A stretch of DNA of 5,055 nt from an uncultured Rhodocyclaceae bacterium (GTDB lineage: Bacteria > Pseudomonadota > Gammaproteobacteria > Burkholderiales > Rhodocyclaceae), in NCBI GenBank assembly GCA_903950295.1, contig CAJBAP010000295.1:1-5055 (forward strand). Direction: 5' to 3'. Every line of letters begins with the position of its first letter. Position 1 is the stretch's first letter. Under the pieces are notes generated by a model. It was not told the DNA's origin, did no database searches, and was given only the letters and a program-made list of their open reading frames with translations. Below, piece after piece: positions 1 through 5,055 of the stretch. The translations under genes were made by a program, and so were the position numbers.

Positions 1-803
1 ATGAACTGATGCGCCTTGCGAAACTCCGCCGTCAATGCGGCAGGCGCGGCACAGTAGGCCACCTTCCAGCCAGTGATGTGAAAGGTCTTGCCAAAACTCG
101 ACACGACGAAACTGCGCTCGCGCAGTTCCGGCAGACGCGCCAGGCTTTCGTGGCGACCGGCCGCGGGACTGTCGGCAAAGACAATGTGCTCATACACCTC
201 GTCGCCCAGCAGCACGATGTCGGTGTCGCGCACCAGGCGGGCGAGTTCCGCCATATCGTCAGCCGTCCACACCGTGCCGGTGGGGTTGTGCGGCGTGTTG
301 AGGATGATCATGCGCGTACGCGGTCCGATGGCGGCGGCGACCTCGGTCCAGTCGGGGCGGAAAGCCGGCGGCCGCAGATTCACCACGCGCGCCACGCCAC
401 CCTGCAAGGCGATGGCCGGCAGGTAGCTGTCATACACCGGGGCAAAAACGATCACCTCGTCGCCCGCCCGTACGCAGGTGGCGATGGCGGTAAAGATTGC
501 CTGCGTCGCGCCGGCCGTCACGGTAATCTCGGTTTCGACATCGTAGTGCGCGCCGTAGAACGTCTCCAACTTTTCGGCAATCGCTTCACGGAGCGGTAAC
601 ACACCTGCCATCGGCGGGTATTGATTGGCACCCGTGGCCATGTGGTGTGCAACGCGTTCCAGCAGCAATGCCGGCGGCGAAAAATCCGGAAAGCCTTGTG
701 AAAGATTGATCGCACCGTGCTCGGCGGCGAGTCGCGACATGACGGTGAAAATGGTGGTACCGACCTGCGGCAATCTCGATGGCAAGCGGGGTAGCGAGTT
801 CAT
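1..803 (-). CDS. ybdL: Methionine aminotransferase-like PLP enzyme (class I/II aminotransferase, YbdL type), 3' end cut off by window
   Basis: Predicted cytosolic, pyridoxal-phosphate-dependent aminotransferase. From memory it resembles E. coli YbdL, a methionine aminotransferase that moves the amino group between methionine (and similar amino acids) and 2-oxo acids. The visible 267 residues carry the fold-type I landmarks in order: SQGFPDF (35-41), the GANQYPPMAGVLPLREAI stretch (58-75), TAGATQAIF (96-104) for the cofactor phosphate, Tyr124 in APVYDSY, NTPHNPTG (169-176), DEVYEH (201-206) with the Asp that binds the pyridine nitrogen, and SSFGKTFHITGWK (235-247) with Lys239 as Schiff-base lysine. 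The family is about 385 residues long, so roughly 120 C-terminal residues, including the substrate-carboxylate arginine, lie beyond the left edge. Start: ATG at 803 has GGAG 9 nt upstream; an in-frame ATG at 809 is only 3 nt from it. The gene follows the GGDEF-EAL stop at once and is probably coupled to it. Exact substrate is inferred; other keto-acid aminotransferases (KAT/glutamine transaminase K) are close relatives. Confidence 0.93.
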   Translation of the reverse strand, partial: MNSLPRLPSRLPQVGTTIFTVMSRLAAEHGAINLSQGFPDFSPPALLLERVAHHMATGANQYPPMAGVLPLREAIAEKLETFYGAHYDVETEITVTAGATQAIFTAIATCVRAGDEVIVFAPVYDSYLPAIALQGGVARVVNLRPPAFRPDWTEVAAAIGPRTRMIILNTPHNPTGTVWTADDMAELARLVRDTDIVLLGDEVYEHIVFADSPAAGRHESLARLPELRERSFVVSSFGKTFHITGWKVAYCAAPAALTAEFRKAHQF

Positions 804-809
804 GTTCAT

Positions 810-2696
810 TCACTCCATGCCGGTGGGCGCAAACAACGCGGCTTCGTTCATCCCCGGTTGCGGCCGGGCAAACAGATGGCCCTGAAAACGCTGGCAACCC
901 AGCGCCAGCAGGGCATCACGCTGGGCTACGGTTTCAACACCGGCGGCGGCGATGGCGAGCTCCAGGCCGCGTGCCAGACCGATGCTGGCAGCAACGACAG
1001 CCTGCGCATCCCGATCGGCGGGCAAGGCGCCAACAAAACGCCGGTCGATCTTGAGCCGGCTGATCGGCAAGCGCCTGAGCGCGACGAGATTCGCGACACC
1101 GGTGCCGAAGTTGTCGATGGTCAACCGCACGCCCAGCGCGGCGATTTCCTCGATGCGAGTCCGCGCCGCCTCGACATCATGGGCCAGCGCGGCTTCGGTG
1201 ATTTCCAACTCGAGCAAGCGGGCGGGCTGGCCAGTTTCGGCAAGGATCGCACGCAGGCTGCCGACCAGATTCCTGTGGCGAAACTGGCGCGGCGAAAGAT
1301 TGATCGAAACCGGCAATAGCGGCTTGCCAGCCTCCTGCCAGAGACGATTTTGCCGCATGGCGTGGAGCAGCACCCACTCACCGATCGGCAGGATCAAATC
1401 GGTCTCTTCGGCCACCGGAAGAAATGCGGCGGGATCAATATCACCCACAGCAGGATCATGCCAGCGCAGCAGCGCTTCCATGCCATAGACGGCACGCCTG
1501 CCATAATCGACGAGGGGTTGATAGACCAGTGACAGCTGGCCCTGTTCGAGCGCGTTCACCAGGCGTTTCTCGATATGCAGCTGACGTTGGGCTACTACAG
1601 ACTGACGCGTGGAGAAAAAGTGGAATTGATTGCGGCCACTGCGCTTGGCGTGATACATCGCCGTATCGGCACATTTCATGATTCCGTAAGCCTCTTCACC
1701 ATCCTCGGGATACAAGCCGATGCCGATCGAGGTGGAAGCGCGCAGCTCGTGCTTGCCAATTTTTACCAGCGGCACGAAAGCGGCGATGATTTTTTCGGCA
1801 ACGCGCGCTGCGTCCTCGATGTCGGCAAGCTCATGCAGCACGACGACAAACTCGTCGCCGCCCATCCGCGCCACTGTATCAACGGCACGCACAGCACCAC
1901 GCAGGCGCTGCGCCACCTCCTTGAGCAGCTCGTCGCCTACATCATGGCCAAGCGTGTCATTGATGATCTTGAATCGATCGAGATCGAGAAACAGCACCGC
2001 AACGCGGCTTTGCGCCCGCCCGGCCTGCGCCAATGCCTGTTGCAGACGATCATGCAGCAAGGCACGATTGGGCAGGCTGGTGAGAGCATCGTGATGCGCC
2101 AGGTGCCAGACGCGCTGCTCGGCTTGCAGGCGCTCGAAAACCTCTGCCTGCAACTTGGCGTTGGCAGCCGACAGCTCGGCGGTACGCTCCTCGACACGCC
2201 GCTCAAGCTCCCCGTGTGCGCGTGCCAGCGCCTCACGTGCGGCATGCTCGTGAGTAACGTCCTCCATGATCCAGATCGTGCCATCCTGCGGGTGACGCGG
2301 ATCGATGGCCTTCGCCGACATGCGGCACCAAAACAGGCTGCCGTCCTGACGACGCATCTGGATCTCGGTGCGGAAGGGCAGCCCGGCGGCCAGCACCGGT
2401 CCAGCCTCGACGCCGAGCGACTCGTAGGCGACGTCGGATGGATAGAGCGCCCGGCCCGGCAGACCAATGAAGGCGTTTTCGCCGTAGCCGAACATCTGGG
2501 CGAACAGCGGGTTGGCGCGCACCAGCGTGCGGTTGCGGGTGAACAGGATGCCGACCGTGGCGTTCTCGAGGATGGCACGCAATTCGAGCAGAGCCTGCCC
2601 GGACGACTGGGCCGCATTGTCGTTTCCGCGTCGAGGCACCTCGCGCCGGTCGGCGGCGCGACGGTCGTCGAGCGACTCGACTTTGTTGGCGCTCAC
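810..2696 (-). CDS. PAS-GGDEF-EAL protein: probable diguanylate cyclase with degenerate EAL domain
   Basis: 628-residue cytosolic c-di-GMP signalling protein with no membrane segment. Domains: charged N-terminus (1-30); PAS/PAC sensor (about 36-150); helical coiled-coil linker (about 150-197, with ERRVEERTAELSAANAKL); GGDEF domain (about 198-360); EAL domain (about 372-620). The cyclase domain has an intact GGDEF at 279-283, the metal-binding LDLDRFK at 237-243, and an RxxD inhibitory site (RAVD, 270-273) with the usual five-residue spacing. The EAL domain keeps Glu407 (EALLRW), Asn466, Glu498, Asp528, Lys549, Asp551 and Gln605. However, DDFGTG reads DNFGTG (Asn529), YSSL reads VANL, and AEGVET reads AAGVET (Ala585), so phosphodiesterase activity is doubtful. 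I infer net c-di-GMP synthesis, with the EAL acting as a sensor or regulator. Start is GTG at 2696, overlapping the upstream TGA by 4 nt, with GAGG 10 nt before it; the next Met is residue 68, inside PAS. No input ligand is evident for PAS. Confidence 0.96.
   Translation of the reverse strand: MSANKVESLDDRRAADRREVPRRGNDNAAQSSGQALLELRAILENATVGILFTRNRTLVRANPLFAQMFGYGENAFIGLPGRALYPSDVAYESLGVEAGPVLAAGLPFRTEIQMRRQDGSLFWCRMSAKAIDPRHPQDGTIWIMEDVTHEHAAREALARAHGELERRVEERTAELSAANAKLQAEVFERLQAEQRVWHLAHHDALTSLPNRALLHDRLQQALAQAGRAQSRVAVLFLDLDRFKIINDTLGHDVGDELLKEVAQRLRGAVRAVDTVARMGGDEFVVVLHELADIEDAARVAEKIIAAFVPLVKIGKHELRASTSIGIGLYPEDGEEAYGIMKCADTAMYHAKRSGRNQFHFFSTRQSVVAQRQLHIEKRLVNALEQGQLSLVYQPLVDYGRRAVYGMEALLRWHDPAVGDIDPAAFLPVAEETDLILPIGEWVLLHAMRQNRLWQEAGKPLLPVSINLSPRQFRHRNLVGSLRAILAETGQPARLLELEITEAALAHDVEAARTRIEEIAALGVRLTIDNFGTGVANLVALRRLPISRLKIDRRFVGALPADRDAQAVVAASIGLARGLELAIAAAGVETVAQRDALLALGCQRFQGHLFARPQPGMNEAALFAPTGME
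813..816 (-). promoter_or_regulatory. Ribosome binding site deciding the aminotransferase start
   Basis: GGAG is part of the final codons (ATG GAG TGA) of the GGDEF-EAL gene. It lies 9 nt from the ATG at 803 but only 3 nt from the in-frame ATG at 809, which abuts the stop codon. This favours 803 as the main start. Re-initiation at 809 would add only Met-Asn. Confidence 0.6.
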
Positions 2697-3628
2697 TTGG
2701 CCAGAACCTCTTGCTCCATCAGCAGATAAGTATTGTAGGCATTGCGCCGATGCGCCTCGGCATAGGCCGGCAATCCCGCCCAGCGTGACCAGTCGGCCGC
2801 TTCGAAGGCCGCTTCGAAGGGCATGAAATCGCTGGCGGCGCGCCCCATCTTGTCGCGTAGATCAAGCAGGTAATCGCGTGTCAGGATCAGGTCTTCCTGC
2901 GGCATGCGACTGGCGGCACCATGGCCCGGCACCATGAGGCGCGGCTTGAGTGCCAGCAAGCGATCCAGTGAGGCCAGCCAGGCCTTTGAGTCAGCATCAC
3001 CGACGAAGGGCACGCGCCCCTTGAACACCAGGTCGCCCGAAAACAGCACGCCGTCTTCCTCGACATACAACGCCAGGTCTTCGGCCGAATGCGCCGGCCC
3101 GACATGGCGCACGCGGAAGCTCAATCCGCCCAGCTTGAAATCGGTGTCGCCCGTGAGCCAGACATCGGCTGGGATCACCGTGAATCGCTCGTCGATCCAT
3201 GGCGCCAATAGTTCACGCCTCTGCGCCAACCGCTCGGCGGCGGCGGTCGAACCGAGCATGGGACGGGCAGCTTCGTGCGCCCAGATTTCCGCCCCCGCAG
3301 CCTTGAATATCTGCAGGCCGTAGTAGTGGTCGGCATGCCAGTGCGAGACGATCACGCGCCGGATCGGCTGGCGCGTGATCTTGCGAATGGCGACCAGCAT
3401 CTGCTGCGCCAGCACCGGCGTACCGAGACTATCGAAGACCACCACGCCCTCGCGCGTGACAACGAAGCCGGCATTCGACATGAACCCCTGGTTCGCGCGT
3501 GAGGCGGCGCCCGGCAAGCCGCGCAAATAGTAACTATGCGGCCCGATCTTCTCGGCAGTAACTGGTACCGTTCCCGTGGCGAAGGCAAGCGCGGGAAGGC
3601 ACAGCAACAACAGCATCAGCCTGAGCAT
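2693..3628 (-). CDS. Exported MBL-fold metallo-hydrolase (SoxH/glyoxalase II-like)
   Basis: 311-residue metallo-beta-lactamase-fold hydrolase with an N-terminal Sec signal: Arg3, a hydrophobic core at 4-16 and a likely signal peptidase I site after Ala-Phe-Ala (15-17). The mature protein should act in the periplasm. A full dinuclear metal site is visible: HWHADH (His96, His98, Asp100, His101), His180 in VGPAHSAEDL, Asp199 in FSGDLVF and His236 in PGHG. The pattern GFMSNAGFVVTREGVVVFDSL (48-68) precedes it, as in the SoxH-like and 'quinoprotein relay system' zinc hydrolases. His180 and Asp199 resemble glyoxalase II and generic MBL hydrolases more than B1 beta-lactamases. The substrate cannot be read from sequence; thioesters, glutathione adducts or lactones are possible, and no quinoprotein gene is seen here. 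Start is ATG at 3628 with GGTGG 9 nt upstream; a second in-frame ATG (Met5) would shorten the signal's n-region. It lies 24 nt after the DUF4202 gene and overlaps the next gene by 4 nt. Confidence 0.93.
   Translation of the reverse strand: MLRLMLLLLCLPALAFATGTVPVTAEKIGPHSYYLRGLPGAASRANQGFMSNAGFVVTREGVVVFDSLGTPVLAQQMLVAIRKITRQPIRRVIVSHWHADHYYGLQIFKAAGAEIWAHEAARPMLGSTAAAERLAQRRELLAPWIDERFTVIPADVWLTGDTDFKLGGLSFRVRHVGPAHSAEDLALYVEEDGVLFSGDLVFKGRVPFVGDADSKAWLASLDRLLALKPRLMVPGHGAASRMPQEDLILTRDYLLDLRDKMGRAASDFMPFEAAFEAADWSRWAGLPAYAEAHRRNAYNTYLLMEQEVLAK
2707..2711 (-). promoter_or_regulatory. Ribosome binding site supporting the GTG start of the GGDEF-EAL gene
   Basis: AGAGG on the minus strand ends 10 nt before the GTG at 2696 and lies within the last codons of the MBL-fold gene. 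With the 4-nt GTGA overlap (2693-2696), it supports a GTG start and translational coupling, in the absence of any ATG before residue 68. Confidence 0.6.
2795..2820. repeat. 12-bp tandem duplication inside the MBL-fold gene
   Basis: The unit GGCCGCTTCGAA occurs twice in perfect tandem (2795-2806, 2807-2818), followed by the first two bases of a third copy. It is in frame and encodes FEAAFEAA at residues 271-278 of the MBL-fold protein, in the helical C-terminal region beyond the metal ligands. It looks like a small in-frame slippage duplication and should not harm the protein. Confidence 0.85.
3350..3380. repeat. Perfect 11-bp inverted repeat within the MBL-fold gene
   Basis: GATCACGCGCC (3350-3360) and GGCGCGTGATC (3370-3380) are perfect reverse complements separated by 9 nt. 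They lie in the codons for ITRQPIRRVIV just before the HWHADH motif. In mRNA this would form a stable GC-rich hairpin. No T-run follows on either strand, so it is not an intrinsic terminator. Confidence 0.8.
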
Positions 3629-3637
3629 GGCACCGCG

Positions 3638-3642
3638 CCACC
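3638..3642 (-). promoter_or_regulatory. Probable ribosome binding site of the MBL-fold gene
   Basis: GGTGG lies 9 nt before the ATG at 3628, in the 24-nt gap after the DUF4202 stop. It is a weak Shine-Dalgarno. It falls in the 11-nt loop of a possible 5-bp hairpin (GGCAC at 3649-3645, GTGCC at 3633-3629). The stem is too short to claim regulation. Confidence 0.45.
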
Positions 3643-3652
3643 GAGTGCCGCG

Positions 3653-4243
3653 CTACCCGGTAACCGCCTTCGTGATCAGCGGCACCAATGCTTCCGGCAG
3701 CTTGAGCTGACCGGACAGGGCAAAAGCGTGTGCGCGCTCCGACATCTTCTTCCATGTCTTGCGAATGATGTCGAGCCACTTTTCCTCGGTGTATTCGGCA
3801 TGCTGACCGGCAAAGCCGAGCATGTAGTGTTCGATGAATACCAGGTCGGCAACATCCTCGAGCAACTGGGTATCGGGATTCACCTTGATGCCACGCTTGC
3901 CGACCGCGGCCTTGACCTGCTCGATCATCGCATCGGCGTAACCGGCCTGCCGCATCAACTCGCCAGCCGTGTCGGCGTGGAACTTGTAAAGCCCCGTGCG
4001 CCAGGCGAAGTAGCCTTCCTTGGTCATCGGATAGTTGCTGCGCGGCACGGCCCAGCGCTGGATATGCTGGGCGCGCACGGCAAGCCGGGCGACCTCACTG
4101 GCGTCAGGCGCAAAGCGGCCGATCATGTCGGTCATGCGCTGACCGTAGAGCAGTTCCTTGGGCTGTCCTGCGTCCTGGTTGGGATCTTCGGCATTGGCAG
4201 CATCGAACAGTGCGATAGCGCGATCAAACGGGGTGGCAGTCAT
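3653..4243 (-). CDS. DUF4202 family protein
   Basis: 196-residue soluble, mostly helical protein that I recognise as DUF4202, a family without an assigned function; the length fits the whole domain. No signal peptide or membrane segment is present. Blocks that look conserved are ELLYGQRMTDMI (30-41), RAQHIQRWAVPR (57-68), YPMTKEGYFAWR (71-82), FHADTAGELM (88-97) and LLEDVADLVFIEHY (127-140). His60, His89, Asp91, Asp130 and Asp133 fall in helices in an order reminiscent of HD-type phosphohydrolases, but there is no adjacent His-Asp pair, so a metal-dependent hydrolase is only a guess. Start is ATG at 4243, 4 nt after the phosphatase stop; its AAGG Shine-Dalgarno lies 7 nt upstream at the last codons of that gene, which suggests coupled translation. 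The stop is TAG at 3655-3653. Sitting between a signalling phosphatase and an exported hydrolase, it may have a regulatory or housekeeping role; the sequence does not decide. Confidence 0.9.
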   Translation of the reverse strand: MTATPFDRAIALFDAANAEDPNQDAGQPKELLYGQRMTDMIGRFAPDASEVARLAVRAQHIQRWAVPRSNYPMTKEGYFAWRTGLYKFHADTAGELMRQAGYADAMIEQVKAAVGKRGIKVNPDTQLLEDVADLVFIEHYMLGFAGQHAEYTEEKWLDIIRKTWKKMSERAHAFALSGQLKLPEALVPLITKAVTG

Positions 4244-4247
4244 GTCG

Positions 4248-5055
4248 TTACCTTGTTTTCGGAGGGGAAGGGAGGTTAACTATCAGCAGCGTGACATCAT
4301 CGTGCGGCGAGGAGTCGCCGAGGTGCTCGAAAACCGCACTCTGCACGGCAGCGATTCGCTCGGCGGCGGGTACACTGGCAAGCGCGGCACGCAGGCGCTC
4401 CATGCCAAAATCTTCACCCGCCAAGTTTTGCGCTTCGATCAGCCCGTCCGAAAACAGCACCAACTGTCCACCGCCTGCAGGCAAAGCGAGTGTTTCGGTA
4501 GCGGACTTGCGCCAATCAAAATCATCGATACCCAGCGGAAAATGCGAAGACTTTATCTCGCGCACCACCTGGCCATCGTTGTCGAGCAGCAGGCCGCTGG
4601 GCATGCCACCCATCCAGACTTCGCTGCGACCGCTCTGCGGATCGATGCACACGCAGGCACAGGCGACAAAACGTCCCACCGGTAGCGCCATGCGCAACTG
4701 GCTGTTGATCTTGGCAATTACGCGGCCAAGCGGCAGACCGAATTCGACGACGTCGTAAAACAGCGTCAGCACCGGCAGCACGCTGATGGCCGCGGCCAGG
4801 CCATGGCCGGTGGCGTCGGCCAGCAGGACGTAAAAGCGGCCATCCGCGGTGCGCGCAGCGGCGACGATATCGCCGCTGAAGTTGGTGGCCGGATTCATCC
4901 AGTAGTACAGGTCGGGATCGGAAAGCCCCGGACGTTGCATCAACTGATCGAGAATTTCTGCGGCGAGAAGGTTCTCCGACTCGCGATCGTCGTGATAACT
5001 CTGCAACGAACGGCGCGCATCCTCCAGTTCACGACGCAGTGCAAGCGAACGGGCA
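4248..5055 (-). CDS. SpoIIE/RsbU-type PP2C serine phosphatase, C-terminal part (5' end beyond window)
   Basis: Only the last 268 residues are visible; the reading frame is open to the right edge (first full codon at 5054-5052), so the true start lies outside. A TTG at 5006 could serve as a start but sits within the continuous helix and is unlikely. Visible residues 1-40 are a charged, leucine-spaced helix (RRELEDARRSL, then ESENLLAAEIL) typical of the linker joining a receiver or other sensor domain to the phosphatase. The PPM/SpoIIE domain follows to the end, with its metal-binding aspartates kept: SGD (Asp62), LADATGHG (Asp80), FSDGL (Asp203) and HDDVT (Asp252, Asp253). It should therefore be active and dephosphorylate a phosphoserine or phosphothreonine protein, by family precedent an anti-sigma-antagonist (STAS) partner. 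The chain ends just after the PP2C core, so there is no fused C-terminal HATPase/RsbW kinase; such partners may lie further upstream. The N-terminal receiver is inference. It ends with TAA, 4 nt before the DUF4202 start. Confidence 0.94.
   Translation of the reverse strand, partial: ARSLALRRELEDARRSLQSYHDDRESENLLAAEILDQLMQRPGLSDPDLYYWMNPATNFSGDIVAAARTADGRFYVLLADATGHGLAAAISVLPVLTLFYDVVEFGLPLGRVIAKINSQLRMALPVGRFVACACVCIDPQSGRSEVWMGGMPSGLLLDNDGQVVREIKSSHFPLGIDDFDWRKSATETLALPAGGGQLVLFSDGLIEAQNLAGEDFGMERLRAALASVPAAERIAAVQSAVFEHLGDSSPHDDVTLLIVNLPSPPKTR
4251..4254 (-). promoter_or_regulatory. Ribosome binding site of the DUF4202 gene
   Basis: The minus strand reads AAGG, then TAACGAC, then the ATG at 4243. 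The Shine-Dalgarno is formed by the last codons of the phosphatase gene, directly before its TAA. Ribosomes finishing the phosphatase therefore stop on this site, which fits coupled translation and supports the 4243 start. Confidence 0.7.

Larger units (their letters stand above)
1..5055 (-). other. Putative five-gene operon (phosphatase, DUF4202, MBL, PAS-GGDEF-EAL, aminotransferase)
   Basis: All five genes point the same way. Junctions are a 4-nt gap (4244-4247), a 24-nt gap (3629-3652), a 4-nt overlap (2693-2696), and TGA at 812-810 followed within 6 nt by ATG 803. There is no room for internal terminators. The promoter must lie to the right of the window or inside upstream coding sequence, and the operon may continue to the left. 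Co-transcription is inferred from spacing alone. Confidence 0.75.

Noticed and set aside
9..599. Open frame of 196 codons on the plus strand, opposite the aminotransferase
   Set aside because: The minus strand here encodes a continuous aminotransferase with all cofactor-binding motifs; the plus frame has low-complexity, Arg/Gly-rich content.
1937..2617. Open frame of 226 codons on the minus strand in another frame of the GGDEF-EAL gene
   Set aside because: It is Arg/Ser/Cys-rich with no domains and is fully contained in the real gene; it is an alternate-frame artefact.
1575..2729. Long open frame of 384 codons on the plus strand, opposite the GGDEF-EAL gene
   Set aside because: It lies entirely antisense to a gene with unmistakable PAS, GGDEF and EAL motifs; its translation shows no recognisable domain. 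GC-rich coding DNA often leaves the opposite strand open.
2693..3628. MBL-fold gene as an antibiotic-resistance beta-lactamase
   Set aside because: The B1 zinc-binding cysteine is absent: the corresponding position is Asp199 in FSGDLVF. The overall motifs fit the SoxH/glyoxalase II-like group; resistance cannot be supported.
3629..3652. Short inverted repeat in the gap before the MBL-fold gene, considered as a terminator
   Set aside because: The stem is only 5 bp and no T-run follows; the gap is too short and the next gene starts at once.
3536..4279. Open frame of 247 codons on the plus strand, opposite the DUF4202 gene
   Set aside because: It spans gene ends and the intergenic gap on the other strand and has no family-like motifs; it is a shadow of the minus-strand genes.

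Overview
The window is GC-rich bacterial DNA in which everything reads leftward. Five genes lie head to tail on the minus strand, cover almost every base and are cut off at both window edges. The protein set points to a Gram-negative proteobacterium: a Sec-exported metallo-beta-lactamase-fold protein, a DUF4202 protein, a PAS-GGDEF-EAL protein and a YbdL-type aminotransferase. The style is most like the Betaproteobacteria (Rhodocyclales-like). That placement rests on remembered resemblance, not on a search.

In transcription order (right to left): (1) 5055-4248, the C-terminal part of a SpoIIE/RsbU-type PP2C phosphatase, with a helical linker entering from beyond the right edge; (2) 4243-3653, a DUF4202 protein; (3) 3628-2693, a secreted or periplasmic MBL-fold hydrolase; (4) 2696-810, a PAS-GGDEF-EAL protein; (5) 803 to the left edge, a methionine aminotransferase-like PLP enzyme cut off before its C-terminus. 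The junctions are very tight: a 4-nt gap, a 24-nt gap, a 4-nt GTGA overlap, and a stop codon 6 nt before the likely next start. At three of the four junctions the next Shine-Dalgarno lies inside the end of the preceding gene. This looks like one operon with coupled translation. No gene-free stretch exceeds 24 bases, and I see no internal promoter, terminator, RNA gene, mobile element or CRISPR array.

The genes join two signalling outputs, a partner-switching phosphatase and cyclic-di-GMP turnover, to two enzymes of unknown or metabolic role and one uncharacterised helical protein. The most notable feature is the GGDEF-EAL protein. Its GGDEF domain and inhibitory RxxD site look intact. Its EAL domain has lost the second aspartate of DDFGTG (now Asn529) and the glutamate of AEGVET (now Ala585), so it is probably a cyclase with a non-catalytic, possibly c-di-GMP-sensing, EAL domain. 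Why a methionine aminotransferase and an exported MBL protein share this transcript is unclear. I did not find a wholly new system; the conserved-looking operon, the degenerate EAL and the possible HD-like DUF4202 protein are the points to follow.
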